64,000 nucleotides of DNA from Paracoccus indicus (GCF_003056335.1 NZ_PYWA01000005.1:62001-126000); one strand, 5' to 3'; numbered from the stretch's first letter, positions 46,186-55,726 are shown. Notes: generated by a model not told the origin, from the sequence alone. Numbers and translations: made by a program.

Positions 46186-47355
46186 GTGTCCTCATTGCCC
46201 AAGAACCGCGAATTCAACGCGTCCCCGGTCCCTCAGGACTGCGCCACCATCCTGCTTGCCGGCGGCAAGGGTACGCGGTTGCACGATCTGACAGCCAACG
46301 ACAGCAAGCCCGCCGTGCCTTTCGCGGGACGCAATCGCATCATCGATTTCGCCATGGCCAATGCCGTCCGCTCGGGCATCCGCAACATGCTGGTCGCCAC
46401 GCAATACGCCCCCCAGACGCTGCACGACTATCTGCCCGCGCGGTGGGGTGCGAAATTCGAACGCGACGGGTTGCAACTGCGCGACGGTCGCGGCCGATAC
46501 CTGGGAACGGCCGATGCCCTGCGGCACAATTGGGATCAGATCGTGGCCAGCCCCTCGGACGAAATCCTGGTTCTGGCTGCCGACCACGTCTATGACATGG
46601 ATTACGCGGCGCTTCTGGCACAGCACCGCCGGACGGGCGCCGTGGCGACGGTCGCGGTCGATGTGGTGCCCCTGTCGCAGGCCAGCGCCTTTGGCGTGAT
46701 GCAGGCCGATGCGGAGGGGCAGATCACCTCGTTCCTCGAGAAACCTGCCCACCCCCCGGCAATGCATGGCGACCCCAGACGGGCGCTAGTGTCGATGGGG
46801 GTCTATGTGCTCTCGCGCCTGTGGCTTCGTGACGTGCTATTCAACAGCCATCCGCAGGCGATGGACTTCGGCCATGATGTCATCCCACTGGCTGTGGCAC
46901 AGGGCGGATCGGCGGTCTACAAGCTGCCGGCCGGGCCGGACGGGCATACCTATTGGCGCGATGTTGGCACGCTGGACGCGCTGCGTCTGGCACAGCTGGA
47001 CTTCGTGCATGGCAATCCCGCCCGCCTGCCCCGGCAAGGCTTGGTGGCGGATTGGCATCTGGGCAAGGGCAGCATCGCCATGATGGGGGCGGTGGTCTCG
47101 CAAAGCGCCGATCTGACCAATACCATCGTGGCGCAGGGCTGCTATGTCCCCCCGGGGCTTGTCACCGGCCAGGATGCCGAGGAGGATGCGACATGGTTCA
47201 CCCGCACCCCGGCAGGCACCGTGCTTATCACGCAGGCAATGCTGGATCGACGTGCGGTACTGCGGATCCCGCGCAGCCGAATGCGCGTTGCCCCCTCGTT
47301 CGGACACCCCGGCTTCGAACGATCGTCCCCTTTGAAAGACAAGCACCATGCGTGA
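46186..47355 (+). CDS. glgC: Glucose-1-phosphate adenylyltransferase
   Basis: A 389-residue GlgC that makes ADP-glucose for glycogen. N-terminal nucleotidyltransferase motif ILLAGGKGTRLHDLT and PAVPFAGRNRIIDF; LVLAADHVYDMDY (Mg/ATP) and SFLEKPAHPP (Glc1P site) follow, then a left-handed beta-helix. The start is GTG 46186 with AAGGA 8 nt upstream; the open frame back to 45967 overlaps treY. Somewhat shorter than the ~420-430 residues usual in this family, because the N-terminal allosteric tail is short. Confidence 0.9.
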   Translation: MSSLPKNREFNASPVPQDCATILLAGGKGTRLHDLTANDSKPAVPFAGRNRIIDFAMANAVRSGIRNMLVATQYAPQTLHDYLPARWGAKFERDGLQLRDGRGRYLGTADALRHNWDQIVASPSDEILVLAADHVYDMDYAALLAQHRRTGAVATVAVDVVPLSQASAFGVMQADAEGQITSFLEKPAHPPAMHGDPRRALVSMGVYVLSRLWLRDVLFNSHPQAMDFGHDVIPLAVAQGGSAVYKLPAGPDGHTYWRDVGTLDALRLAQLDFVHGNPARLPRQGLVADWHLGKGSIAMMGAVVSQSADLTNTIVAQGCYVPPGLVTGQDAEEDATWFTRTPAGTVLITQAMLDRRAVLRIPRSRMRVAPSFGHPGFERSSPLKDKHHA

Positions 47356-49414
47356 CATGACCACCCCGCCCCTTTTCGATCCGACCCTGGCGCGGTCCGA
47401 CATCCTGGGGGCGGAGTTTCTGGGCGAGGGAACGAACTTCGCCCTCTTCTCCGAAAACGCGACCAAGGTCGAGCTTTGCCTCTTCGATGAAACCGGCCAG
47501 AACGAATTGCACCGCCTGACCCTGCCCATGATGGAGGGCGGCATCTGGTACGGCTATCTGCCCGACATCCTGCCAGGGCAGGTCTATGGATATCGCGTGC
47601 ATGGTCCCTATGCCCCCGAACAGGGCCACCGCTTCAACCACCACAAGCTGCTGCTGGACCCCTATGCCCGCGAGTTGCGCGGAGAGATCATCTGGGACGA
47701 CGCCCTGCATGGATACACCATCGGCAAGGATGACCTGTCCTTCGACGAACGCGACAGTGCGCCCTTTATGCCCAAGGCCGTGGTTGTGGACAGCCAGTTC
47801 GATTGGGACAGCGACCGTGCCCTGCGCACCCCCTGGCCCGAAACCGTCATCTACGAAGCCCACGTCAAGGGCATGACCCAATTGCATCCCGACGTGCCGC
47901 AGGACCTGCGCGGCAGCATCAAGGGACTGGCCTCGGATGCAGTGATCGACCACCTAAAGCGCATCGGCGTCACCACGATCGAGCTGTTGCCCATCCACGC
48001 CTTCGCCAACGACCGCTTTCTGGCCGAGAAGGATCTGTCGAACTATTGGGGTTATTCCACCCTGTCGTTCTTCGCCCCCCACGCCCCCTATCTGCAGACC
48101 GGCCAGATCAAGGAGGTCAAGGAGGCCATCCGCCGCTTCCACAAGGCAGGACTCGAGGTCATTCTGGACGTGGTCTTCAACCACACCTGCGAAGGCAACG
48201 AACTGGGCCAGACGCTGTCCTTCCGCGGCATCGACAATGCCTCCTATTACCTGCTGTCGCCCGACGACAAACGCCACGGGTTCGACACCACCGGCACCGG
48301 CAACACGCTGAACCTGTCGCATCCGATGGTCTTGCGCATGGTCATGGACAGCCTGCGCTACTGGGTCGAGGCGATGCATGTCGACGGTTTCCGCTTCGAT
48401 CTGGCCTCGACCCTGGGCCGCGAGGGTTACGGCTTCGAACGCGACGGGTCGTTCTTCAACGCCATCCGGCAGGATCCCGTGCTGTCGGGCATCAAGCTGA
48501 TCGCCGAGCCTTGGGACATCGGCGACGGCGGCTATCAGGTCGGCGGCTATCGCTGGCCCTTCCGTGAATGGAACGACAAGTTCCGCGACGACACCCGCGC
48601 CTTCTGGCGTCGCGATCCGGGCCTGCTGCCGGTGATGTCGGAACGGCTTTCAGGCTCGCCCGTGCAGTTCAACCACAGCCAGCGGCCTGCGACCTCCAGC
48701 GTGAACTTCGTGGCGGCGCATGACGGCTTCACCCTCTGGGATACGGTCAGCTACAACGACAAGCACAATGAGGCCAATGGCGAGGGCGGGCGCGACGGTC
48801 ACGACCACAACCTGTCCGACAACATGGGCGCCGAGGGTCCAAGCGACGACCCGATGGTCCAAACCGCCCGCATCCGCCGTACCCGCGCCATGCTGGCCAC
48901 GGTGATCCTGTCGCAAGGCGTCCCGATGATCCTTGCGGGCGATGAGATGGGCAACACCCAGAACGGCAACAACAACGCCTATTGCCAGGACAACGAGATC
49001 TCCTGGCTGGACTGGGACAAGGCACGCCCCCAGATCACCACCGCGGTCGCGGCGTTGACGGCATTCCGGGAAAGGCACCGGCTGGCGCAGGCCCGCTTTG
49101 CCCTGCCCCCCGATCAGCCCCACCCCGACCATCCCGTCACCTGCTGGCTGCACCCGCGCGGCGATGAGATGACGCAGGACGACTGGTCCGACGAGGGCCT
49201 CTGCTGCATGGGCATGCTGCTGAAGGGCAGCGGACCGGATCATGTGCTGATCGTGGTGAATGCCGGGGATGACGCCGAATTCGCCCTGCCCGAGGGTGAT
49301 TGGAAGATGCAGATCGACACGGCCAGCGACGATGTGGCCTGCGATGTGGCGGCATCAGGCGTGGTGCCGGTCCCGTGGCAATCGGTGCTGGCCTTTACTC
49401 GCCCCGCAGAATGA
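47348..49414 (+). CDS. glgX: Glycogen debranching enzyme (isoamylase type)
   Basis: A 688-residue GH13 debranching enzyme that hydrolyses alpha-1,6 branches of phosphorylase-limit glycogen, feeding linear maltodextrins to TreY/TreZ. N-terminal CBM48 (GTNFALFSENATKVELCLF), barrel motifs EVILDVVFNHTCEGNE, VDGFRFDLASTLGR (nucleophile Asp), IAEPWDIGDGGYQVG (acid Glu) and VAAHDGFTLWDTVSYNDKHN. Overlaps glgC by 8 nt. Last gene of the treZ-treY-glgC-glgX set, followed by a terminator. Confidence 0.94.
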   Translation: MRDMTTPPLFDPTLARSDILGAEFLGEGTNFALFSENATKVELCLFDETGQNELHRLTLPMMEGGIWYGYLPDILPGQVYGYRVHGPYAPEQGHRFNHHKLLLDPYARELRGEIIWDDALHGYTIGKDDLSFDERDSAPFMPKAVVVDSQFDWDSDRALRTPWPETVIYEAHVKGMTQLHPDVPQDLRGSIKGLASDAVIDHLKRIGVTTIELLPIHAFANDRFLAEKDLSNYWGYSTLSFFAPHAPYLQTGQIKEVKEAIRRFHKAGLEVILDVVFNHTCEGNELGQTLSFRGIDNASYYLLSPDDKRHGFDTTGTGNTLNLSHPMVLRMVMDSLRYWVEAMHVDGFRFDLASTLGREGYGFERDGSFFNAIRQDPVLSGIKLIAEPWDIGDGGYQVGGYRWPFREWNDKFRDDTRAFWRRDPGLLPVMSERLSGSPVQFNHSQRPATSSVNFVAAHDGFTLWDTVSYNDKHNEANGEGGRDGHDHNLSDNMGAEGPSDDPMVQTARIRRTRAMLATVILSQGVPMILAGDEMGNTQNGNNNAYCQDNEISWLDWDKARPQITTAVAALTAFRERHRLAQARFALPPDQPHPDHPVTCWLHPRGDEMTQDDWSDEGLCCMGMLLKGSGPDHVLIVVNAGDDAEFALPEGDWKMQIDTASDDVACDVAASGVVPVPWQSVLAFTRPAE

Positions 49415-49421
49415 CCTGCTG

Positions 49422-49448
49422 CGCCGCCCTCTCAGGGCGGCGTTTCCT
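49422..49448. terminator. Terminator after glgX
   Basis: A 9-bp stem CGCCGCCCT / AGGGCGGCG with loop CTC, followed by TTTCC. It lies between convergent genes. Confidence 0.85.
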
Positions 49449-50516
49449 TCAAAGGCTGACCAGATGGTTGTCCCAAGCCAGGTCATGCACCGCCGCATGA
49501 TCCGGACAGATCACGCCACCCATGCCATCGGTAAAGGCCAAGCCGTCGCCCGATCTGGCGACGCCGCAGACATCCATGCGGCGCATGATCGTGGGGCCGT
49601 CCTCGCTATCGGGGTCGAAGATATGCGCCGCCCCGCCGCGCGGCCCGGTGATCGCCACTTGGCCGCCGTCGCCCGAAAAGGAGACCGACCCGGCATAGCC
49701 CTGCAGGGCGCGTTGATCCGCCCCATCCGCCATGCGCAGGCGCGGGGATTGACCCGCCTTGTGCAGCATCAGCAACGGGATCACACGGTCCGGATCACCC
49801 TCCCACTGCAGGGCGGCGGCGACCATGCCGTCCTTGCGCGCCGAGATATGGCGGATCGAGGCCTGCGCCATCTCGGGCGGAAGCGTCACCTTCTCGGTGA
49901 TATGGCCATCGTCGATATAGACGAGGCTGGGGTGCATGTCGTCTAGGTTCAGCTTGTCGCGGTCGCTGTCGGGATGGGTGCGGATGCCGCCATTGGCCAC
50001 GACCAGCGTTTCGGTGCCCGGCAGGCGAATGACCTCATGCGGGCCGATGCCGCCGGTCGGGATCTCGGCCATGCGGGTGTAACTGCGGCGGGCATCCCAG
50101 ATGCCAAGAACGCCTGCGCCGGTGGCATAGTCGTTCTCGGTCGTGACCAGAACGTCACCCCCCTGCAGATAGGCCCCGTGGCCATAGAAATGCCGCCCCT
50201 GCGGCGATTCCAGCCGCTGGACGACCCGCCCGCTGGCGCAATCCAGAACCAGCGCGAAGGTGCCGGGTCGGCGGGCAAAGGCCACGGCCTCGGCGCGTGT
50301 CGAATGGGCGGCGGCGGCATGGCCACGGTCGGGCAGATCGACGCGAAAGGCGATCTGCGCCGTCGCGGTCAGACCGCAGAGCGCATAGCGGCCCGCGCGG
50401 TCCTTGGCCGCCGCCAGAAACGAGGGGTTGCCCAGATCGGCCCAGCTGGCCGCCGGGATCAGCGCCCCCGCCCCCGAGGCCGCGATGCTGGCCAGAAAAC
50501 TGCGGCGGCTGACCAT
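49449..50516 (-). CDS. DUF1513 Tat-exported protein of imelysin operon
   Basis: A 355-residue protein with a twin-arginine signal (MVSRRSFLASIAASGAGALIP) and a beta-propeller-like DUF1513 body (GHGAYLQGGDVLVTTENDY, GIGPHEVIRLPGTETLVVANGG). Fourth and last gene of an imelysin/di-heme/imelysin/DUF1513 operon that is also found, in the same order, in Pseudomonas (PA4370-PA4373 region) under iron control. Start overlaps the preceding stop by one base (TGATG). Function unknown; a periplasmic role in iron acquisition is inferred from context. Confidence 0.85.
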   Translation of the reverse strand: MVSRRSFLASIAASGAGALIPAASWADLGNPSFLAAAKDRAGRYALCGLTATAQIAFRVDLPDRGHAAAAHSTRAEAVAFARRPGTFALVLDCASGRVVQRLESPQGRHFYGHGAYLQGGDVLVTTENDYATGAGVLGIWDARRSYTRMAEIPTGGIGPHEVIRLPGTETLVVANGGIRTHPDSDRDKLNLDDMHPSLVYIDDGHITEKVTLPPEMAQASIRHISARKDGMVAAALQWEGDPDRVIPLLMLHKAGQSPRLRMADGADQRALQGYAGSVSFSGDGGQVAITGPRGGAAHIFDPDSEDGPTIMRRMDVCGVARSGDGLAFTDGMGGVICPDHAAVHDLAWDNHLVSL

Positions 50517-51475
50517 CAGTCGCCATCCGCCGCATTGAAGCCCGCCTGAATGCCAAGCGCGTCGCCCAGCTCGGCCTGCGCATGGGTGATCGCCTCGCGG
50601 ATGCTGGTCTGGATGGCCTCAATGCGGAAACGGGCAGCAGGATCCTCGACATCCGCCAGCGAGGGATCGCCCGCACGACCCGCCTGATCCTGCGCACGCG
50701 CAAGGGCGGCGTCGGTCTGCGGGTCGGGGCCAAGGGCGGCGGCCATCTGGCGCAGCCCCGCGATCTGCGCGCGGACCATCGGCAGCGATTGCCCCGACCG
50801 ACGCAGCTCGGCCCGCAGTGGCTTCGGTTCATCGAAGCTGCCCAAAGGGCGGCCGATGCGCTGGTCGGACAGATGTTCAAGCCCCGCCATCAGCGCGGTG
50901 AACAGCGCCTGATCGACCTCGGCGTCGGTCAGAAAGCGGGTGTTGCCCGCCTGCCCCGGATGGCGCATCTGATCGGCGAAATCATCATGCCAGCCGTCGC
51001 GGATCTGGCCCGCCGTGGCCGCCAGATCGTCGGCCAAGGCTTCGGTCAAATCGCAGGGTTGCGCATCGCTGTCGAAGATCTGGCGTTCCAGCGCACCCAG
51101 GCCCCGCGCCGCCACGGATGCCTTGGCCATCGCCTCGGACGTCAACGCATCGGCCCCTTGCGCCTGCAGCAGCCGCAAGCCGCGGGCGGTGGCATCGCGG
51201 TCGTCGGGCCAGAACAGCACGGCCCGCGAACGCCCCTCATCCTGGATCGGCCCCATCTCCAGATGCGAGATCGCAGCCCAGGCCTGTGCGGTTTCGGCGA
51301 AAGCCGTCTTGAGCGCGGGCATATTGCAATCGGCGGCGGCTAGGGCATCGGCGGCATCGGCAAAGCGGTCGACACCCGGCAGGATATAGCTGTCGATCAC
51401 ATCCCCCGCATCGGCATGGGCCGCCGTCGCCAAGGCGGGCGTGGCAAGACAGATCAGGGCAAGGGTGCGGATCAT
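50516..51475 (-). CDS. Imelysin family protein (second copy)
   Basis: A 319-residue protein with a signal peptide (~1-22, ends AHA) and an imelysin/peptidase M75-like helical body (DVIDSYILPGVDRFADAADAL; AISHLEMGPIQDEGRSRAVLFWPD). Imelysin-fold proteins occur in iron-uptake systems such as EfeO; proteolytic activity of most members is doubtful. ATG 51475 is favoured over GTG 51478, giving a TGATG junction with the upstream gene. It diverges strongly from the first imelysin of the operon. Confidence 0.85.
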   Translation of the reverse strand: MIRTLALICLATPALATAAHADAGDVIDSYILPGVDRFADAADALAAADCNMPALKTAFAETAQAWAAISHLEMGPIQDEGRSRAVLFWPDDRDATARGLRLLQAQGADALTSEAMAKASVAARGLGALERQIFDSDAQPCDLTEALADDLAATAGQIRDGWHDDFADQMRHPGQAGNTRFLTDAEVDQALFTALMAGLEHLSDQRIGRPLGSFDEPKPLRAELRRSGQSLPMVRAQIAGLRQMAAALGPDPQTDAALARAQDQAGRAGDPSLADVEDPAARFRIEAIQTSIREAITHAQAELGDALGIQAGFNAADGD

Positions 51476-53016
51476 CACAGGGACTCCAGGAATGCAATCA
51501 GGGCGGCGCGGTATTCGGCGGGCAGTTCGGCAAAGCCGTCGCGGGATGCACGGCCTTCGCCATCATGCCACAGGATGGCCTCGGTCAGCGACCGTGCGCG
51601 ACCGTCGTGCAGGTAATTGGCATGACCCGACACCTGCTCGGTCATGCCGATCCCCCAAAGGGGCGCCGTCCGCCATTCCGACCCCGAGGCCTGCCCTGCA
51701 GGCAGCCCGTCGTCCAGCCCCGGTCCCATGTCGTGCACCAGGAAATCGGAATAGGGCCAGATCAACTGGAAGCTCTGCTCCTCGCGGTCCTTCAGGCGGT
51801 GGGTGACGAAGGACGGGCGGTGACAGGCGGTGCAGCCGGTCTGCTGGAACAGCTGCTTGCCGCGTAGAACCTGAGGGGCACCCACATTGGCCCGCGCGGG
51901 CACACCCAGATTGCGGCTGTAGAAGGTCACGAGGTCCAGACTGTCGTCCGACACCTCCAACCCGTCCTGTTCGGGGCTAAGGCCATCGGGCGCATTCCGG
52001 CATTCGACCTGCGCCGGGGTGCAGTCGCCCCAAGGTTCGGGGTGCAGCGGAGATGCGATGCCGATGTCGTTGTGGAAGGCATCGGCCGCCTGCTGACGCA
52101 GCGTGGGCGTGCTGGCGCGAACGCCGAAGCGGCCCAGCATCGGTTGCTGGAATTCCGGCGACCAGATGATGTTGGCGCGACCGCTGATGCCGTCACCATC
52201 CGCATCATCGGGGTCGGCCAGCGCGATGATGTCCTGGGCCGGGATCGCCTCGACCAGCCCCAGCCCGATCATCTGCGGCGCAACGCGCGGGCTGATGCGG
52301 GTCTTCGGATCCAGCGGGCCATAGCCCAGATCCTGCAGCGACCATTCGGGGCGGCGCAGCGTCACCCTTTCCCCGCCCGGCAGGTCGAAGCTGTCGGCAT
52401 CGCGCCATTCGACCTGCACGCGACCTTCGGCGGGGACGCCCGCGACTGATAGATCGGAGAACTGATGGCCATAGACCGGATCGCCCTCGGTCGAGATATA
52501 ATCCCGCAGCGCCTTCAGGTCCGCCGGTCCCGCCCCGGTCGGGATACCAAGCCGCACCACCAGGCTGCCGGCATCGTCATGGGGACCGGCGGGCGGATGG
52601 CCGCGACCGTCCTTGACGTGGCAGTCCTGACATGCGCGGGTGTTGAACAGCGGCCCCAACCCGTCAGACGCGATGGTCGAGGCAGGCGGCGTCACCCAGA
52701 TGCGTTCGAACAGACCGTTGCCGATGTTGAAGCGGGCATCCTGCTGAAACGTCAGGTTCTTCTGCGGCATGCTGAAGGCCTGCGGATCGCCGCGGCGGCG
52801 CACGGTGCCCGCGCCACCCTGATTGGCCTCGAAGGGGGCGGGTTTGTCGAAGTCGGCGGTGGGGCGCGTGACGGCCTGAATGCGCGCAGTCTCGGCAGCC
52901 GTGCGGGGCTGGATCGCCAGATGCGGGTCCGAGACCTGCGCGTGGGCCGCGCCCGACAGCAGCAGCGTCATGCAGGTGGCGATCAAGCCCGGACGGGCAA
53001 AACGGCTGGTCATCAT
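51475..53016 (-). CDS. Di-heme c-type oxidoreductase (DUF1111, thiol oxidoreductase-like)
   Basis: A 513-residue exported protein: signal peptide (~1-27, ends AHA) and two c-type haem sites, CQDCH at 129-133 and CTACH at 395-399. LTFQQDARFNIGNGLF, PLFNTRACQDCH and HDGRARSLTEAILWHDGE are typical of the DUF1111 family, related to di-haem peroxidases. AGAGG lies 5 nt before ATG 53016; the frame to 53172 is an unsupported extension. Sits between two imelysins, suggesting a periplasmic redox role, perhaps with iron. Confidence 0.88.
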   Translation of the reverse strand: MMTSRFARPGLIATCMTLLLSGAAHAQVSDPHLAIQPRTAAETARIQAVTRPTADFDKPAPFEANQGGAGTVRRRGDPQAFSMPQKNLTFQQDARFNIGNGLFERIWVTPPASTIASDGLGPLFNTRACQDCHVKDGRGHPPAGPHDDAGSLVVRLGIPTGAGPADLKALRDYISTEGDPVYGHQFSDLSVAGVPAEGRVQVEWRDADSFDLPGGERVTLRRPEWSLQDLGYGPLDPKTRISPRVAPQMIGLGLVEAIPAQDIIALADPDDADGDGISGRANIIWSPEFQQPMLGRFGVRASTPTLRQQAADAFHNDIGIASPLHPEPWGDCTPAQVECRNAPDGLSPEQDGLEVSDDSLDLVTFYSRNLGVPARANVGAPQVLRGKQLFQQTGCTACHRPSFVTHRLKDREEQSFQLIWPYSDFLVHDMGPGLDDGLPAGQASGSEWRTAPLWGIGMTEQVSGHANYLHDGRARSLTEAILWHDGEGRASRDGFAELPAEYRAALIAFLESL

Positions 53017-53065
53017 CGAAACCTCTGGTCGGCCCGGCGCAATGTCACGCCGGGCCGGATGCGTC

Positions 53066-54328
53066 TTATTGGAACACAGCTTCCGGATCGTCCAGACTGT
53101 CCGAGCCTTCGAAGGCGATGGCGTCGCGGCCCAGCACGGCCACCGCACGTTCGATATCGCGGGTCTGCGCAATCAGCCCGTCGATGGCGTCCTGGATCAG
53201 CTGGCCGCCTGCCTCGTTCCCCGGATCCAGCATCATGTCATAGCGCATTCCCGCCTCGGCCACGGTCTTCAGGCGCACCATCTGGAACTGCGTATGGTCC
53301 AGCGATGCGGCCAGCGCGTCGGCGACATCCGCGTCCTTTTCGGCCACCAGATCACGCAGCGACGGCCCTTCGGTCACCTGACCGTCGATGCCGGTATAGC
53401 TGCCAAGATAGATGTTGCGCACGCCGAGGGCGTCATAGAAGTGATCGTTGTGGGTGTTGTCGGAAAAGCAGGAATGCTCTTCCTCGGGGTCGTTCAGCAT
53501 CAGCCCCAGCTGCATGCGCTGGCCCGCCTGCTCGCCATAGGACAGGCTGCCCATGCCGGTCAGGATGCGGTTCACGCCATCCTGATCCTGCATGATGCTG
53601 GCGCGGGCCTCACCCTCGGACGCCCAGGCCGCGGCCATCTCTTCAAGGTCCGAGACCAGCAGGTCGATCGCTGCCGTCAGATAGGCGCCACGCCGGTCGC
53701 AGTTATCGTTGGTGCAATCCTCGCCCTTGGCGAAATCGGTCCAGGGACGCTGACCCGCCGTCGCATCATAGGGCCCAAGGTCCTGCCCCCACAGCAGGAA
53801 CTCGATGGCGTGGTAACCGGTGGCGACATTCGCCTCGGCGCCATTCGCGGAATGCAGGGTGTTTTCCAGCAGGTCAGGCGTGATTTCGGTCGCATCGATG
53901 GTCTGACCCGAGATCGACAGCTGCGGGTTGGCGATCACGTTCAGCCCTGCCGCCGGATTTTCGTCGTAGCCTTCCGTGGGCGCCGAGCCTGCCGCATCGA
54001 CGTAATCGATCAGCCCCTCGTCCAGCGGCCAGGCGTTCACCTTGCCTTCCCATTCGTCGACGATGGGGTTGCCGAAGCGATAGACCTCGGTCTGTTGATA
54101 GGGCACGCGCGCAGCCAGCCAGGCATCGCGCGCGCTCTGCAGGTTCTGCGCCGAGGGGTCCTGCACCAGCGTTTGGACCGCCTGCTGCAATTGCTTGGCC
54201 GTGGTCAGGCTGTCGCCATAGGATGCGGCGGCGATATCGGCATAGGTCGCCAGCACCTCGGATTCCTCGACCGCATGGGCGGCGGTTGCGGTCAAGACGC
54301 AGAGGGCGGTGGTCGTCAAAAGGCGCAT
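53066..54328 (-). CDS. Imelysin family protein (first copy, IrpA/IcmP-like)
   Basis: A 420-residue periplasmic protein with a signal peptide (~1-19). Imelysin features: EVLATYADIAAASYGDSLTTAKQL, ARVPYQQTEVYRFGNP and the conserved HxxE in GYHAIEFLLWG (173-176). The family includes Pseudomonas IcmP and cyanobacterial IrpA, induced by iron limitation. The start at 54328 has GGAG 6 nt upstream; the upstream open frame to 55663 is antisense shadow. First gene of the operon; I saw no convincing Fur/RirA site in its 150-bp promoter region. Confidence 0.88.
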   Translation of the reverse strand: MRLLTTTALCVLTATAAHAVEESEVLATYADIAAASYGDSLTTAKQLQQAVQTLVQDPSAQNLQSARDAWLAARVPYQQTEVYRFGNPIVDEWEGKVNAWPLDEGLIDYVDAAGSAPTEGYDENPAAGLNVIANPQLSISGQTIDATEITPDLLENTLHSANGAEANVATGYHAIEFLLWGQDLGPYDATAGQRPWTDFAKGEDCTNDNCDRRGAYLTAAIDLLVSDLEEMAAAWASEGEARASIMQDQDGVNRILTGMGSLSYGEQAGQRMQLGLMLNDPEEEHSCFSDNTHNDHFYDALGVRNIYLGSYTGIDGQVTEGPSLRDLVAEKDADVADALAASLDHTQFQMVRLKTVAEAGMRYDMMLDPGNEAGGQLIQDAIDGLIAQTRDIERAVAVLGRDAIAFEGSDSLDDPEAVFQ

Positions 54329-54439
54329 GGGAACTCCGGAAGGGCTGTTGGACAGGCTTTTCCCAGCTTCTGACCAAATTTGTCGGAAAACACAAGGCGC
54401 AGGATGGGTCATGCGACGTGACAATCCACAGACCACTGC

Positions 54440-54451
54440 GTTAACGTTATC
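54440..54451. promoter_or_regulatory. LacI-type operator-like site 1
   Basis: GTTAACGTTATC, a CG-centred imperfect palindrome 28 nt before the HIBADH-fusion gene. It matches GTTA(A/T)CG(A/T)TA(A/C/T)C, shared with sites at 57739, 59829 and 63804. Confidence 0.55.
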
Positions 54452-54478
54452 ATATGAATCACAGCGGGCGGGACGACC

Positions 54479-55693
54479 ATGACAAGCTTGACGAACGACG
54501 TGAGGCGCATCGCCTTTCTGGGCACAGGCCTGATGGGCGCGCCCCTGGTTCGCAGGCTGGCTGCGGCGGGGTATCAGGTCACGGTCTGGAACCGCACCGC
54601 CGAACGCGCGGTACCGCTGGCCGATGTGGCGCGGGTCGTCGCCACCCTGCCCGAGGCCGTCCGCGACGCCGATGCGGTCATCGCCATGTTGACGGACGGC
54701 CCCGCGACGCGGGCGGTGCTTGGGGATGCGATGGCCCATATCCGGGCGGGCGCAGTCGTCGTGGACATGGGCTCGGTCGATCCGCAGACGGATCGCACGC
54801 TGGCCGAACAGGCGGGGGCGGCAGGCATCGGCTTTCTGGACGCCCCCGTGTCGGGCGGCGTCGTTGGCGCCGAGGCCGGGACGCTGTCGATCTTCGTGGG
54901 GGGCGACGCGTCGCTGGCGGAACGGCTGGCGGGGGTCTTTGCCGCCCTTGGCCGGGCGACGCATATGGGGCCGGTCGGCGCGGGACAGGCCACCAAGCTG
55001 GCCAATCAGCTGATCGTCGCCACCACCATCGGTGCCGTGGCCGAGGGGCTGCGGCTGGCTGGGGCGGCGGGCTGCGATCCGGCCACCGTCCGCGCGGCGC
55101 TGAGGGGCGGATTTGCCGACAGCCGCATTCTGGAACTGCATGGCGACCGCATGGTCCGGGGAGATTTCGCGCCGGGCGGCCGATCTGCATCGCAGCTGAA
55201 GGATGTGGTCAATGCGCTGGATCTGGCCGACCGCCATCGGCTGCACCTGCCCTTGGCGCGCACGGTTGCCGGGGCCTTCGACGATCTGGTCCGCAATCAT
55301 CAGGGGGCCGATCTGGATCACTCGGCCTATTACCTCTGGCTTGGAAAGCGGCAGCGTCAAACGGGTGGCGTGACCCGCAGCGCCATCTTCCAGGGCCGCA
55401 TCCTGCCGGGGCAGGAGGAAGCGTTCTACCGCGCCGTCGATCGGCACATGGTGCCTGCATGGAAACAGATGCTGCATGCGCAGGCTGTGCGCGTCTATCG
55501 CCCCCTCCAGTCCGAGCCGGGGTCGAATAGCGTCTTTCTGGTACAGCAGATCGACTATCCCTCGCATGCCGCCATGGCCGAGGCCTTGGCATCGCCCCGC
55601 AGGCAGGCCGCGACTGAGGCGATGCAGATCATCCGCCCGATGTATGAAGGCTTTCACCATCACGTCATCTATGAAGGCCTAGACGGCCATTGA
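54479..55693 (+). CDS. 3-hydroxyisobutyrate dehydrogenase-family reductase with C-terminal ABM-like domain
   Basis: A 404-residue fusion. Residues ~9-300 are a beta-hydroxyacid dehydrogenase (HIBADH/tartronate semialdehyde reductase family): Rossmann FLGTGLMGAPL at 13-23, substrate-loop DAPVSGGVVGAE, and catalytic Lys/Asn in GAGQATKLANQ. Residues ~305-400 (IFQGRILPGQEEAFYRAVD to FHHHVIYEGL) look like a dimeric alpha/beta-barrel ABM-type domain. The closest relative of that tail in this window is the interrupted frame at 59481. A LacI-type operator lies just upstream, tying it to sugar-acid catabolism. Substrate unknown. Confidence 0.82.
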   Translation: MTSLTNDVRRIAFLGTGLMGAPLVRRLAAAGYQVTVWNRTAERAVPLADVARVVATLPEAVRDADAVIAMLTDGPATRAVLGDAMAHIRAGAVVVDMGSVDPQTDRTLAEQAGAAGIGFLDAPVSGGVVGAEAGTLSIFVGGDASLAERLAGVFAALGRATHMGPVGAGQATKLANQLIVATTIGAVAEGLRLAGAAGCDPATVRAALRGGFADSRILELHGDRMVRGDFAPGGRSASQLKDVVNALDLADRHRLHLPLARTVAGAFDDLVRNHQGADLDHSAYYLWLGKRQRQTGGVTRSAIFQGRILPGQEEAFYRAVDRHMVPAWKQMLHAQAVRVYRPLQSEPGSNSVFLVQQIDYPSHAAMAEALASPRRQAATEAMQIIRPMYEGFHHHVIYEGLDGH

Positions 55694-55698
55694 TCGCA

Positions 55699-55718
55699 GG
55701 GGGCCGCCGAAGGCCCCC
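55699..55718. terminator. Hairpin between convergent dehydrogenase genes
   Basis: GGGGGCC / GGCCCCC 7-bp stem with a 6-nt loop between convergent stops. It lacks a T-run, so intrinsic termination is uncertain. Confidence 0.5.
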
Positions 55719-55726
55719 CGTCAGGA

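Noticed and set aside
54380..54395. TGACCAAATTTGTCG, considered as a RirA-type TGA-N9-TCA box upstream of the imelysin operon
   Set aside because: The last base differs from the consensus and the motif is too short to be significant here.
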